Source: Bacillota bacterium (GTDB taxonomy: Bacteria > Bacillota > Bacilli > Bacillales > Cytobacillaceae). Taken from it: a stretch of 10,451 nucleotides of DNA. Where the stretch lies: assembly GCA_030705745.1 (NCBI GenBank), contig JAUZPT010000073.1:1-10451 (forward strand), read 5' to 3'. This document shows, in pieces, positions 1 through 7,359 of this stretch; the stretch's first letter is position 1; every line of letters starts with the position of its first letter. Position numbers and translations under genes: made by a program. The notes under the pieces were generated by a model. It ran no database searches. It was not told where the DNA came from and was given only the letters and a program-made list of their open reading frames with translations.

Positions 1-758
1 CGGAAAAAACGAAGGAAAAAGTGGACCATCATTTGGACAAATTGGAGAGGTATTTGAAAGAGCCTTCGCCCTATTCAATCCTGGTTTTTACAGCTTCTTA
101 TGAAAAACTTGATGAGAGAAAAAAAATCACGAAAGAATTAAAAAGAATTGCCGAAATCGTTGAGGCAAAAAAATTAACGGAACAAGAACTTAAAAAGTGG
201 ATAAGAGATAGAGCCAAAATGAATGGTATTGAAATTGATGAAGAGGCTGTGAATTTACTCCTTTCGCTTTCAGGTACGAATTTATTCATGCTTACAAGTG
301 AAGTGGATAAATTGGCGCTATACGCAAAAGAATATCAAAAAATCGATGTCACCCTCGTTGAGAAGCTTGTATCTAGATCGCTTGAACAAAATATTTTTAC
401 GCTGATCGACAAAGTGGTACAAAGGAAAATGGATGAAGCACTCCGTATTTATTATGATCTGTTAAAACAAAATGAAGAACCGATAAAAATTCTTTCCTTG
501 CTTGCAGGCCAATTTCGCTTGATTTATCAAGTGAAAGAACTCGCAAGGAGAGGGTATGGCCAACAGCAGATGGCTGGTTATTTAAAGACGCATCCATATC
601 GGGTCAAACTCGCAGCCGGACAAGCAGGAAAATTTACGGATGAGGAATTATCGCATTTCATTTCCAGTCTCGCCGAAGCGGACTATCAAATGAAAACCGG
701 TGGCATGAATAAATCACTTCTCATTGAGATGTTTTTATTTCGGTTAAATAGTCAATAA
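1..758 (+). CDS. holA: DNA polymerase III subunit delta, 5'-truncated
   Basis: The delta subunit of the DNA polymerase III clamp loader opens the beta sliding clamp so that it can be loaded on primed DNA. The reading frame is already open at the left edge: codons from base 3 read EKTKEKVDHH, continuous with the rest, so the GTG at 21 is probably an internal valine and not the start. About 250 residues are visible, against roughly 340-350 for the family, so the N-terminal third, including the degenerate AAA+ nucleotide-binding core, lies outside the window. Visible family features are the stretch around 'FTASYEKLDERKKITKELKK', a helical lid segment, and the C-terminal helical collar domain (from about 'LVEKLVSRSLEQNIFTLIDK' to the end), which holds the clamp-loader pentamer together. 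The gene ends in TAA at 756-758, and that codon overlaps the terminator shared with rpsT. Identification is from recalled family sequence (B. subtilis YqeN type) plus gene order. Confidence 0.92.
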   Translation, partial: EKTKEKVDHHLDKLERYLKEPSPYSILVFTASYEKLDERKKITKELKRIAEIVEAKKLTEQELKKWIRDRAKMNGIEIDEEAVNLLLSLSGTNLFMLTSEVDKLALYAKEYQKIDVTLVEKLVSRSLEQNIFTLIDKVVQRKMDEALRIYYDLLKQNEEPIKILSLLAGQFRLIYQVKELARRGYGQQQMAGYLKTHPYRVKLAAGQAGKFTDEELSHFISSLAEADYQMKTGGMNKSLLIEMFLFRLNSQ

Positions 759-789
759 AAAAACGATTCCACGAAGGAATCGTTTTTTT
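757..789. terminator. Bidirectional intrinsic terminator between holA and rpsT
   Basis: A perfect hairpin with the core ACGATTCC / GGAATCGT and a five-base loop (ACGAA, 771-775) is flanked by a run of A on the left (757-763) and a run of eight T on the right (783-790). It therefore has a U-tract in both directions and can stop holA transcription on the plus strand and rpsT transcription on the minus strand. It begins inside the holA stop codon and ends two bases from the rpsT stop codon. Confidence 0.93.
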
Positions 790-791
790 TA

Positions 792-1052
792 TTATAGCGC
801 GTTCATCTTTTTCATTAGACGAGATTTTTTACGTGCAGCAGCATTTTTGTGGACAAGTCCTTTTGCAGCAGCTTTGTCTAATTTACTAGATGCATTTGCA
901 AATACCTCTTTAGCAGTTGCGCTGTCGTTAGTGCTAATAGCAGCTTCAACTTTCTTCACAGCCGAACGCATAGAAGATTTTACAGTTGTATTTTGAGCAT
1001 TGCGAGCTTCAGTCGTTTTTACACGCTTGATAGCAGATTTAATGTTTGGCAT
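792..1052 (-). CDS. rpsT: 30S ribosomal protein S20
   Basis: S20 is a primary 16S rRNA-binding protein of the small ribosomal subunit. The 86-residue product starts MPNIKSAIKRVKTTE, the family's characteristic N-terminus, and is rich in Lys, Ala and Arg with a basic C-terminus (KNAAARKKSRLMKKMNAL), as expected for three long helices packed on rRNA. Length is normal for the family. The ATG at 1052 was chosen because the Shine-Dalgarno AGGAGGTG lies eight bases upstream. A GTG nine bases further upstream (1061) would extend the frame by three residues, but it falls inside that ribosome binding site and is rejected. The gene stands alone on the minus strand, converges on holA and diverges from gpr. 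It has its own promoter and terminator. Confidence 0.97.
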   Translation of the reverse strand: MPNIKSAIKRVKTTEARNAQNTTVKSSMRSAVKKVEAAISTNDSATAKEVFANASSKLDKAAAKGLVHKNAAARKKSRLMKKMNAL

Positions 1053-1112
1053 TCCATTCACCTCCTACAAAGAATCGAGACTATATGAACTCGACTTTCA
1101 CATTCATTAACA

Positions 1113-1141
1113 ATTATTAAGAACAAATGATATTTTATCAA
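1113..1141 (-). promoter_or_regulatory. Sigma-A-type promoter of rpsT
   Basis: On the minus strand, a -35 box TTGATA (plus-strand 1136-1141, five of six consensus bases) is followed after exactly 17 bases by a -10 box AATAAT (plus-strand 1113-1118, five of six). Transcription should begin near 1106, giving a leader of about 55 bases before the rpsT start. The match is by eye; no start site has been mapped. Confidence 0.7.
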
Positions 1142-1202
1142 ACAGACGCCCATATTGCAATACTCTCCATTTAATTTGAATGGAAACGAAGCATTCTTAT
1201 GA

Positions 1203-1233
1203 TGAATTATTTATTTAAAAAGGGGCAATGATA
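1203..1233 (+). promoter_or_regulatory. Putative forespore (sigma-F / sigma-G) promoter of gpr
   Basis: A -35-like TGAATT (1203-1208) is separated by 18 bases from AATGATA (1227-1233), which matches the sigma-G -10 consensus CATNNTA at all but the first fixed base. The ten bases 1224-1233 (GGCAATGATA) also fit the sigma-F -10 pattern GGNRANAHTR except at one position. In Bacillus, gpr is known to be read in the forespore by these two sigma factors, which share much of their -10 recognition. The -35 box is less convincing. Predicted start is near 1240, about 40 bases ahead of the gpr start codon. Confidence 0.5.
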
Positions 1234-1282
1234 GAAAATAGTTTCTATATATTGTAAATGAGAATTTGGAGGGCAAAACAGG

Positions 1283-2407
1283 ATGAAGAAATCGGTGGAT
1301 TTAAGCCGTTACTCGATACGGACTGACCTGGCGATTGAAGCAAGTGAAATGGCATTGGCTTCAATGGCTGATACGGTGCAAAAACAAGAAAATCTTTCTG
1401 AAATCAAAGGGGTAATCATCAAAGAAAAAGAAGTTGAGGATATTAAGGTCTCGATGGTAGAAATTACACCTGAGGGTGTGGAGCAAGTTGGCAAGAAGTC
1501 TGGACGTTATCTTACATTAGAGGTTGTGGGGATAAGAGAACAGGACAGTGAATTGCAGCAAAAGGTCGAAAGGATTTTTGCGAAGGAGTTTGCCCTGTTT
1601 TTAGAAGGAGTGGGAATTAAAGCGAATGACTCCTGTCTTGTTGTTGGGCTTGGAAATTGGAATGTTACTCCTGATGCTCTTGGACCTCTCGTATGTGAAA
1701 ATCTTCTTGTAACCCGCCATTTATATCAATTACAGCCAGAAAATGTAGAGGAAGGCTATCGTCCCGTAAGTGCCATTTCCCCCGGTGTAATGGGGTTAAC
1801 TGGTATTGAAACAAGTGACATTATTTTAGGTGTGGTAGAAAAAACGAAGCCTGATTTTGTCATCGCCATTGATGCTTTAGCCTCCAGGTCTCTCGAACGT
1901 GTAAATTCTACAATTCAAATTTCGGATACAGGGATTCATCCGGGCTCTGGTGTGGGGAATAAACGAAAAGAACTAAGCAAGGAAACGCTTGGTATTCCTG
2001 TTATTGCTATTGGAGTGCCAACCGTAGTAGATGCCGTTTCCATAACGAGTGATACGATTGATTTTATTCTGAAACATTTCGGAAAAGAAATGAAAGAAGG
2101 AAATCGTCCATCACGTGCTTTGGCACCTGCAGGCATGACCTTCGGCAAAAGAAAGAAATTAACGGACGAGGATTTGCCCGAAGAGCATCACCGAAAAACG
2201 TTTTTAGGAATGATTGGCACTCTTGAGGATGAAGAAAAAAGAAAATTAATTCATGAAGTGTTGGCCCCTCTTGGCCACAATTTAATGGTGACTCCGAAGG
2301 AAGTGGATGTTTTCATCGAAGACATGGCCAATTTAATAGCCGCAGGCCTAAACGCTTCGCTCCATCATGCAATTGACCAGGATAATGCAGGATACATGAC
2401 TAAATAA
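1283..2407 (+). CDS. gpr: GPR endopeptidase (germination protease), zymogen
   Basis: GPR degrades the small acid-soluble proteins (SASP) that coat spore DNA, releasing amino acids at germination. It is made in the forespore as an inactive tetrameric zymogen and trims its own N-terminus. The 374 residues match the usual length (about 370). The N-terminus [11 protein letters not shown] carries the known self-cleavage region; by alignment with B. megaterium GPR as I recall it, cleavage is expected after Asp15. The two aspartates assigned to catalysis in peptidase family A25 are visible as D131 in NVTPDALGP and D197 in AIDALAS. The Shine-Dalgarno GGAGGG at 1268-1273 sits nine bases ahead of the ATG. 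The gene is monocistronic or weakly linked to spoIIP, 150 bases downstream. Confidence 0.96.
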   Translation: MKKSVDLSRYSIRTDLAIEASEMALASMADTVQKQENLSEIKGVIIKEKEVEDIKVSMVEITPEGVEQVGKKSGRYLTLEVVGIREQDSELQQKVERIFAKEFALFLEGVGIKANDSCLVVGLGNWNVTPDALGPLVCENLLVTRHLYQLQPENVEEGYRPVSAISPGVMGLTGIETSDIILGVVEKTKPDFVIAIDALASRSLERVNSTIQISDTGIHPGSGVGNKRKELSKETLGIPVIAIGVPTVVDAVSITSDTIDFILKHFGKEMKEGNRPSRALAPAGMTFGKRKKLTDEDLPEEHHRKTFLGMIGTLEDEEKRKLIHEVLAPLGHNLMVTPKEVDVFIEDMANLIAAGLNASLHHAIDQDNAGYMTK

Positions 2408-2429
2408 GAAAAGCGGGATCGTACGTTTG

Positions 2430-2453
2430 TCCGGAGAAGCCTGCTTCTCCGGA
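2430..2453. repeat. Strong hairpin after gpr, without a T-run
   Basis: TCCGGAGAAGC and GCTTCTCCGGA form a perfect 11-base inverted repeat around two central bases (CT), 22 bases after the gpr stop codon. Folded RNA would be a GC-rich hairpin with a four-base loop at a position where a terminator is expected. The bases that follow (AATATCAAGT) contain no U-tract, and neither does the other strand, so this is not a canonical intrinsic terminator. It may still slow polymerase or protect the 3' end of the gpr mRNA. Confidence 0.6.
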
Positions 2454-2506
2454 AATATCAAGTCCCATCGGTATGGCAGTGGGAACGGAAAAAATATGGT
2501 TCTACT

Positions 2507-2539
2507 AATTCTAGTAAAGTCATAATATTTACTAGAATT
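2507..2539. repeat. 12-base inverted repeat just upstream of spoIIP
   Basis: AATTCTAGTAAA (2507-2518) and TTTACTAGAATT (2528-2539) are perfect reverse complements separated by nine bases. The right arm ends six bases before the spoIIP Shine-Dalgarno region (AGGTGG, 2548-2553). No T-run follows on either strand, so it is not a terminator. It could be a dimeric operator (two CTAGTAAA half-sites, about two helical turns apart) or a leader-RNA stem beside the ribosome binding site. A sigma-F-like -10 (GGAAAAAATA, 2487-2496) lies upstream, but its -35 is poor (CCATC at 2466-2470, 16-base spacer), so I do not call a promoter. Confidence 0.7.
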
Positions 2540-2557
2540 GTTAAGTGAGGTGGAACC

Positions 2558-3760
2558 ATGAAAAACTCCGGAAATTCTGGAACGTTCATGACCGTAGAAG
2601 GGACAAGCTTAGTAAAAATAATGCTACTCCTACTTTTATTTTTGTTTACCATTTTTTCCGTTAGCGGTCTCATAACATCTATGAAGCCGGAATATCGACT
2701 GTCTTCATCATCAGTCAATCTTGCTGCCCATAACGTAAACGGCAAACTTCTCTATCAATTAATGGGCTGGGAAAATCATCATTTTTTAAAATCAGAAAAA
2801 GGTTTAACGAGTGAACCGAAAATGACAAGTCTTATTTTCAACCTGTCAACGAACCTCAATTTGAATGATCCTCGTAGCCTTTTGGGAAGAGAATTGCCAG
2901 GATTTTATCAATTTGATGCTAACATCGTTGTCGCAGGAGAAGGAACCAATTATACAAATATGCCTATTGAATCTGCTCCTCCAGTGGAAATCATGAAGGA
3001 GGAACGCGATGCAGCACTGCAAAATTTAGAAGGTCTTGACCAGCCAAAAGATAATCCCAAACCTGCTCCCCCACCACAATCCACGGGCAGCAAAAAGGTC
3101 GTGTTAATTTATTTTACCCATACACATGAATCATATCTCCCATATTTAAAGGGAGTAACGGATCCTAACCTTGCAATCCATTCCAAAATCAATGTGACTA
3201 GAGTAGGGGATGAATTAAAACAAGCTCTGGAAAGTCAAGGGATTGGAACATCTGTTAATAAAACGGATGTCATCACCATGCTGAATACCAATGGTCTTTT
3301 GTATCCGAAAGCATACGTTGAATCGAGGCAGGTCGTTGAGGCATCTATGGGCATGAATCATGATTTGCAATATTTCATCGATATCCATCGGGATTCGCGG
3401 AGAAAAAATCAAACGACAAAGATAATTAATGGCAAGTCCTATGCCAAAATTGCTTTCATTATAGGCGGAGAAAACCCGAATTATGAAAAAAATGAGAAGT
3501 TGGCAACTGATTTACACAATCTTTTAGAAAAAAAATACCCTGGATTAAGTCGAGGTGTCATTAAAAAAGAGGGTGCAGGAAACAACGGGAAGTACAATCA
3601 GGATTTATCCCCAAATGCCATTTTAATAGAATTCGGTGGTGTTGATAACACGTTCGACGAACTGAATCGCTCCGCAGAGGCATTGGCAGATGTTTTTGGA
3701 GAATATTATTGGCAGGCTGAAAAAGTAAACACAATCACCGGGAAGGCCGTTGGAAAGTAA
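2558..3760 (+). CDS. spoIIP: Stage II sporulation protein P, peptidoglycan hydrolase
   Basis: SpoIIP is a membrane-anchored amidase/endopeptidase that works with SpoIID and SpoIIM to thin the septal peptidoglycan and drive the mother cell membrane around the forespore. The 400 residues are the usual length. A short cytoplasmic N-terminus is followed by one transmembrane segment at about residues 18-40 (a run of leucines), then an extracytoplasmic part. A Pro-rich linker (about 163-175, DNPKPAPPPQ) leads into the amidase-type catalytic domain from about 180. It contains THTHES (187-192) and DIHRD (275-279), the likely zinc-site region, and LIEFGG (356-361), whose E358 is in the position of the catalytic glutamate of amidase_3-like folds. 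The start ATG follows AGGTGG at 2548-2553. The residue assignments are inferred from family resemblance. Confidence 0.95.
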   Translation: MKNSGNSGTFMTVEGTSLVKIMLLLLLFLFTIFSVSGLITSMKPEYRLSSSSVNLAAHNVNGKLLYQLMGWENHHFLKSEKGLTSEPKMTSLIFNLSTNLNLNDPRSLLGRELPGFYQFDANIVVAGEGTNYTNMPIESAPPVEIMKEERDAALQNLEGLDQPKDNPKPAPPPQSTGSKKVVLIYFTHTHESYLPYLKGVTDPNLAIHSKINVTRVGDELKQALESQGIGTSVNKTDVITMLNTNGLLYPKAYVESRQVVEASMGMNHDLQYFIDIHRDSRRKNQTTKIINGKSYAKIAFIIGGENPNYEKNEKLATDLHNLLEKKYPGLSRGVIKKEGAGNNGKYNQDLSPNAILIEFGGVDNTFDELNRSAEALADVFGEYYWQAEKVNTITGKAVGK

Positions 3761-3776
3761 ATCGAGTTAGAGGTGC

Positions 3777-4118
3777 ATGACGATGAAACTGTTTCTATTG
3801 AAAAGCCTGATGCTTGCTTCACTCATGTTCATGTCGGTTCTGGCAGGAATGCAAATCGTTAACGATGGAATCCATAAAATGAAGGGATACAGCGACCCTC
3901 ATTTTCAAAGTGCAGTATCCCTTGAGAATAAAGGAAATGGATCATTCAACGTATCCTTTCTCGGTCAGCACGTCTCTGCAAACAATCTTGAGGAAAAACA
4001 ACAACAAATCGAACAAATGAATGACCATAATATATTTTCTTCTGCAGGAAAAAACCTTTCAAGCGGAATTTCCGAAGTGTCGAAAAAGATCCTTCGTTCG
4101 ATTTTCGGAACAAAGTAA
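3777..4118 (+). CDS. yqxA: YqxA-like small membrane protein of unknown function (DUF3679-type)
   Basis: No biochemical function is known to me. The 113-residue product has a hydrophobic N-terminus (about residues 4-25, LFLLKSLMLASLMFMSVLAG) that is either an uncleaved signal anchor or a signal peptide. It is followed by a hydrophilic extracytoplasmic part of about 85 residues with a Gln/Glu-rich stretch (EEKQQQIEQ) and a basic amphipathic C-terminus (SKKILRSIFGTK). It begins 16 bases after spoIIP, so the two are probably cotranscribed. A role linked to the spore envelope or engulfment is possible but is inference from context only. The Shine-Dalgarno AGAGGTG is only three bases from the first ATG (3777), counted from GAGG. 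The in-frame ATG at 3783 (MKLFLLKS) has better spacing and may be the true start. The name rests on gene order and overall look. Confidence 0.78.
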   Translation: MTMKLFLLKSLMLASLMFMSVLAGMQIVNDGIHKMKGYSDPHFQSAVSLENKGNGSFNVSFLGQHVSANNLEEKQQQIEQMNDHNIFSSAGKNLSSGISEVSKKILRSIFGTK

Positions 4119-4153
4119 AAAGGTGTTTTGAGGATCATGGTTTTTTCTTTTCG

Positions 4154-4182
4154 TTGAAACTTCATAAACGTGCTGATATAAT
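4154..4182 (+). promoter_or_regulatory. Sigma-A promoter of lepA
   Basis: TTGAAA (4154-4159, five of six) is followed after a 17-base spacer by a perfect TATAAT (4177-4182), with a TG at 4174-4175 making an extended -10. This is close to the best possible vegetative promoter. It predicts a start near 4189 and a leader of about 36 bases before lepA. It makes lepA and the genes behind it independent of the spoIIP-yqxA transcript, consistent with constitutive expression. Confidence 0.85.
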
Positions 4183-4202
4183 CAAAAATAGTGTAAACGT
4201 GC
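4165..4202 (+). repeat. Direct repeat flanking the lepA -10 box
   Basis: TAAACGTGC occurs exactly at 4165-4173, inside the promoter spacer, and again at 4194-4202, in the early leader, 29 bases apart. Similarity continues weakly past each copy (TGATATAA against GAGTATAG). It may be a tandem operator, a remnant of a short duplication, or chance. Confidence 0.45.
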
Positions 4203-4224
4203 GAGTATAGTAGGAGTGAACGTC

Positions 4225-6060
4225 TTGAACAGAGAAGAAAAACTAAAAAGACAATCGAAAATAAGAAATTTTTCAATTATAGCCCATATCGACCATGGTA
4301 AATCTACCCTGGCTGACAGAATTTTGGAAAAAACAAATGCCTTAACATCAAGAGAAATGAAAAACCAGCTTTTGGATTCGATGGATCTGGAACGGGAACG
4401 CGGCATTACCATTAAATTAAATGCTGTCCAATTACAATATAAAGCTCAAGATGGCGAAGAATATACCTTCCATTTGATTGATACCCCTGGACACGTCGAT
4501 TTCACGTATGAAGTTTCCAGAAGTCTTGCCGCATGTGAAGGAGCGATCCTGGTAGTTGATGCGGCTCAAGGAATAGAGGCTCAAACATTGGCGAATGTGT
4601 ATCTCGCTTTGGATAATAATCTGGAAATTTTGCCTGTTATCAATAAAATCGACCTTCCAAGCGCTGACCCTGAACGGGTGCGAAATGAAATAGAAGATGT
4701 AATCGGCCTAGACGCGTCTGAAGCGGTATTGGCTTCTGCTAAAGCAGGAATTGGTATCGAAGAGATTCTGGAGCAAGTAGTTAAAACTGTCCCTGCACCG
4801 ACTGGTGATCCTGATGGACCGTTGAAAGCGTTAATTTTCGATTCTTTATACGATGCTTATCGTGGTGTCGTCGCTTACATTCGTGTAGTCGATGGTACTG
4901 TCAAAGCCGGCGACAAAATTAAAATGATGGCAAGCGGAAAAGAGTTTGAAGTTATCGAAGTTGGAGTATTCACTCCGAAAACGACTTTACGCGATGAATT
5001 GACAGTCGGAGATGTAGGATTCCTGACAGCAGCGATTAAAAATGTGGGGGATACCACAGTCGGAGATACGATAACGAGTGCTAAAAATAGCGCAACAGAA
5101 GCATTGCCGGGTTATCGTAAATTAAATCCGATGGTATATTGCGGACTTTATCCTATCGATACAGCGAAATTTAATGACTTGCGTGATGCTCTCGAGAAGC
5201 TGCAGTTGAATGACTCTGCGTTGCAGTTTGAACCAGAAACATCCCAGGCATTAGGATTTGGTTTCCGGTGCGGATTTTTGGGGTTGCTTCACATGGAAAT
5301 TATCCAAGAGCGGATTGAACGTGAGTTCAAGATCGATTTAATTACGACTGCTCCAAGCGTTATCTATCATGTTATTATGACAAATGGTACAGAATTGAGT
5401 GTCGATAATCCATCCAATTTGCCTGACCCGCAGAAAATCGAACGTGTTGAAGAGCCTTACGTCAAGGCGACGATGATGGCACCTAATGATTATGTAGGAG
5501 CGATCATGGAACTATGTCAGCAAAAACGCGGAATTTTTGGGGATATGCAATATCTTGACCAAAATCGCGTCAGCATCGTTTATGAATTGCCATTGGCGGA
5601 AATTGTTTACGATTTCTTCGACCAATTAAAATCGGGTACAAAAGGCTATGCATCCTTCGATTATGAGTTAATCGGATACAAGCCTTCCAAACTTGTCAAA
5701 ATGGATATTTTGCTTAATTCGGAAAAAGTGGATGCTCTAAGCTTTATCGTCCACAATGATTTTGCTTATGAGCGTGGCAAGGTTATCGTCGAAAAGCTGA
5801 AGGAATTAATTCCTAGACAACAGTTTGAGGTTCCAGTCCAAGCAGCGGTAGGCCAAAAAATTATCGCTCGTTCAACCATCAAGTCGATGGGTAAAAACGT
5901 ATTGGCCAAATGTTATGGCGGAGATATTTCCCGAAAACGCAAGCTGTTGGAAAAACAAAAAGAAGGTAAAAAACGGATGAAGCAGGTAGGTTCCGTTGAA
6001 GTGCCTCAAGAAGCCTTTATGGCTGTATTAAAAATGGATGATAATACTCCAAAGAAATAA
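4225..6060 (+). CDS. lepA: Elongation factor 4 (LepA), translation GTPase
   Basis: EF4 is a ribosome-bound GTPase implicated in back-translocation or recovery of stalled ribosomes and in ribosome assembly. The 611 residues match the family. Seen are the P-loop AHIDHGKST (20-28), switch I RGITIK (59-64), DTPGH (86-90) with the catalytic histidine at 90, and NKID (140-143). Domains II, III and V follow, then the LepA-specific C-terminal domain rich in Lys/Arg (about 490 onward, with [17 protein letters not shown]). The start is called at TTG 4225 ([12 protein letters not shown]) because AGGAG at 4212-4216 lies eight bases upstream and the product then aligns with the usual N-terminus. A GTG at 4216 overlaps that Shine-Dalgarno and would add only three residues. 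It has its own promoter and a terminator directly after it. Confidence 0.97.
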   Translation: MNREEKLKRQSKIRNFSIIAHIDHGKSTLADRILEKTNALTSREMKNQLLDSMDLERERGITIKLNAVQLQYKAQDGEEYTFHLIDTPGHVDFTYEVSRSLAACEGAILVVDAAQGIEAQTLANVYLALDNNLEILPVINKIDLPSADPERVRNEIEDVIGLDASEAVLASAKAGIGIEEILEQVVKTVPAPTGDPDGPLKALIFDSLYDAYRGVVAYIRVVDGTVKAGDKIKMMASGKEFEVIEVGVFTPKTTLRDELTVGDVGFLTAAIKNVGDTTVGDTITSAKNSATEALPGYRKLNPMVYCGLYPIDTAKFNDLRDALEKLQLNDSALQFEPETSQALGFGFRCGFLGLLHMEIIQERIEREFKIDLITTAPSVIYHVIMTNGTELSVDNPSNLPDPQKIERVEEPYVKATMMAPNDYVGAIMELCQQKRGIFGDMQYLDQNRVSIVYELPLAEIVYDFFDQLKSGTKGYASFDYELIGYKPSKLVKMDILLNSEKVDALSFIVHNDFAYERGKVIVEKLKELIPRQQFEVPVQAAVGQKIIARSTIKSMGKNVLAKCYGGDISRKRKLLEKQKEGKKRMKQVGSVEVPQEAFMAVLKMDDNTPKK

Positions 6061-6064
6061 CATT

Positions 6065-6107
6065 AAAGAGGTTAGACTACCTGTATTAGGGATTCTAGCC
6101 TCTTTTT
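6065..6107 (+). terminator. Intrinsic terminator after lepA
   Basis: AAAGAGGTTAGA (6065-6076) pairs with TCTAGCCTCTTT (6094-6105), 12 pairs including one G-U, across a 17-base loop. The stem runs into five T (6103-6107). It lies four bases after the lepA stop codon. The long loop suggests partial rather than complete termination, and I see no clear separate promoter for hemW downstream, so read-through may supply hemW. Confidence 0.75.
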
Positions 6108-6137
6108 ATTAGAGTAAAGATAAGGGGTAATGAAACA

Positions 6138-7283
6138 ATGATTAAATCGGCCTATATTCACATTCCGTTTTGCGAGCATATTTGTCATTATTGTGATTTT
6201 AATAAAGTTTTCCTTAAAGGTCAGCCGGTAAATGAGTATTTACAGGCGATGGATGAGGAAATGAAACTGTCGCTTGCAGCATATCCCGCTACAAAACTCG
6301 AAACGATTTTTGTAGGCGGAGGAACCCCCACTTCCTTAAACGAAAAACAGCTATCTCAGCTATGCGAAAGTATCACACGCCGTTTGCCTGCCGATGGACA
6401 GGTTGAATTTACGTTCGAAGCAAACCCGGGAGATTTGTCAAAAGAAAAACTCGCGATCATGAAACAGGCTGGAGTAAACCGGCTAAGCTTAGGCGTTCAA
6501 ACGTTCAATGACGAACTGCTAAAGAGCATCGGACGAGTTCACCGGGCAAGTGATGTATTCCGTACTGTAGAACATGCAAAGGCTGCTGGGTTTGAAAATA
6601 TTAGCATCGACCTGATCTATAGCCTTCCTGGCCAGACTCTAACAGATTTGAAAGAGACGCTCCAGCAAGCCTACACCCTGGATATCAGCCATTATTCGGG
6701 CTATTCGTTAATCATTGAGCCAAAGACGGTTTTTTATAATCTGATGAGGAAGGGAAAACTTCCGACTCCAGGGGAAGATATCGAAGCAGCCATGTATGAA
6801 TTGGTGATGGAAGAAATGGATCGGCATGGTTTTGTTCAATACGAAATCAGCAACTTCGCAAAGCCAGGCTTTGAAAGCAAGCATAACCTCACGTATTGGA
6901 ATAATGAGGAATACTTTGGATTTGGTGCAGGCGCACATAGCTATATAGATGGGTGGAGACGTTCCAATTCCGGCCCGTTGAAAAAATATATGGAACACAT
7001 TGCGAACGGGGTATTGCCAGTATTTGAAGAGCATCATGTAAGCCGGGCAGAGAAAATGGAAGAAGAGATGTTTTTGGGTCTTCGAAAAAATGAAGGGGTT
7101 TCTGTTATGAAATTCATCGAGAAATTTCAGGAAGACCCACTTAAGCTTTATGAAAATCAACTTAACGATTTGATAGAAAAAGGCTGGATCAATGTTTCTG
7201 AAAATGCGATGAAGTTAACGAAAAAAGGACGTTTACTCGGAAATGAAGTTTTTCAATCATTTTTAGGTGTATCAAATGATTGA
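6138..7283 (+). CDS. hemW: Radical SAM heme chaperone HemW (often mis-named HemN)
   Basis: HemW is a radical SAM-family protein that binds heme and is thought to deliver it to membrane respiratory enzymes. It was long annotated as oxygen-independent coproporphyrinogen III oxidase. The 381 residues are typical of the shorter HemW group. The 4Fe-4S/SAM site is C12-x3-C16-x2-C19 (FCEHICHYCDF). The residue two places after C19 is Phe, not the fourth Cys of the CxxxCxxCxC motif in true HemN, which argues for HemW. The SAM-binding GGGTPT is at 60-65, and the C-terminal HemN-like domain follows (about 305 onward). The Shine-Dalgarno AAGGGG (6122-6127) is ten bases before the ATG. Its stop codon (7281-7283) lies within the -35 box of the hrcA promoter. 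Confidence 0.93.
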   Translation: MIKSAYIHIPFCEHICHYCDFNKVFLKGQPVNEYLQAMDEEMKLSLAAYPATKLETIFVGGGTPTSLNEKQLSQLCESITRRLPADGQVEFTFEANPGDLSKEKLAIMKQAGVNRLSLGVQTFNDELLKSIGRVHRASDVFRTVEHAKAAGFENISIDLIYSLPGQTLTDLKETLQQAYTLDISHYSGYSLIIEPKTVFYNLMRKGKLPTPGEDIEAAMYELVMEEMDRHGFVQYEISNFAKPGFESKHNLTYWNNEEYFGFGAGAHSYIDGWRRSNSGPLKKYMEHIANGVLPVFEEHHVSRAEKMEEEMFLGLRKNEGVSVMKFIEKFQEDPLKLYENQLNDLIEKGWINVSENAMKLTKKGRLLGNEVFQSFLGVSND

Positions 7284-7307
7284 CATAGAAGCACCTTTTT
7301 TGATAAT
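7280..7307 (+). promoter_or_regulatory. Sigma-A promoter of the hrcA-grpE-dnaK heat-shock operon
   Basis: A perfect -35 TTGACA (7280-7285) is followed after 16 bases by GATAAT (7302-7307, five of six, preceded by T). Transcription should start near 7314, seven bases before the CIRCE element, so the operator sits in the first part of the transcript. The -35 box overlaps the hemW stop codon TGA (7281-7283). Control is by HrcA repression through CIRCE and not by an alternative sigma factor. Confidence 0.85.
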
Positions 7308-7320
7308 TTATTAATAGAAA

Positions 7321-7347
7321 TTAGCACTCGTTTGTCATGAGTGCTAA
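7321..7347. promoter_or_regulatory. CIRCE operator (HrcA binding site)
   Basis: TTAGCACTC (7321-7329), nine bases, then GAGTGCTAA (7339-7347) is a perfect copy of the consensus CIRCE inverted repeat. HrcA dimers bind it and block transcription. On heat shock HrcA loses activity and the operon is induced. It ends just upstream of the hrcA Shine-Dalgarno (AGAGGTGAT), so as RNA its stem would also lie beside the ribosome binding site. Confidence 0.99.
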
Positions 7348-7359
7348 CAGAGGTGATGT

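Noticed and set aside
2466..2496. Sigma-F-like promoter for spoIIP (GGAAAAAATA as -10)
   Set aside because: The -10 pattern fits fully, but A-rich matches are easy to find, and the best -35 (CCATC) is poor. A sigma-E pattern was also sought: TAATATT at 2523-2529 fits the -35, but nothing like CATACAAT lies 14-15 bases after it.
3965..4412. Two overlapping minus-strand open frames covering the lepA promoter and the starts of lepA and yqxA
   Set aside because: They overlap each other and the coding starts of two convincing genes, are rich in Phe/Ser/Leu, and have no recognisable domain.
6708..7160. Open frame of 150 codons on the minus strand inside hemW
   Set aside because: It is antisense to conserved HemW sequence, its Phe/Ile/Cys-rich composition is that of a shadow frame, and no Shine-Dalgarno was seen.
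7265..7301. Possible terminator AGGTGT / GCACCT plus six T after hemW
   Set aside because: The stem is only six pairs with one G-U, the loop is about 20 bases, and it overlaps the hrcA promoter. It is too weak to list as a terminator.
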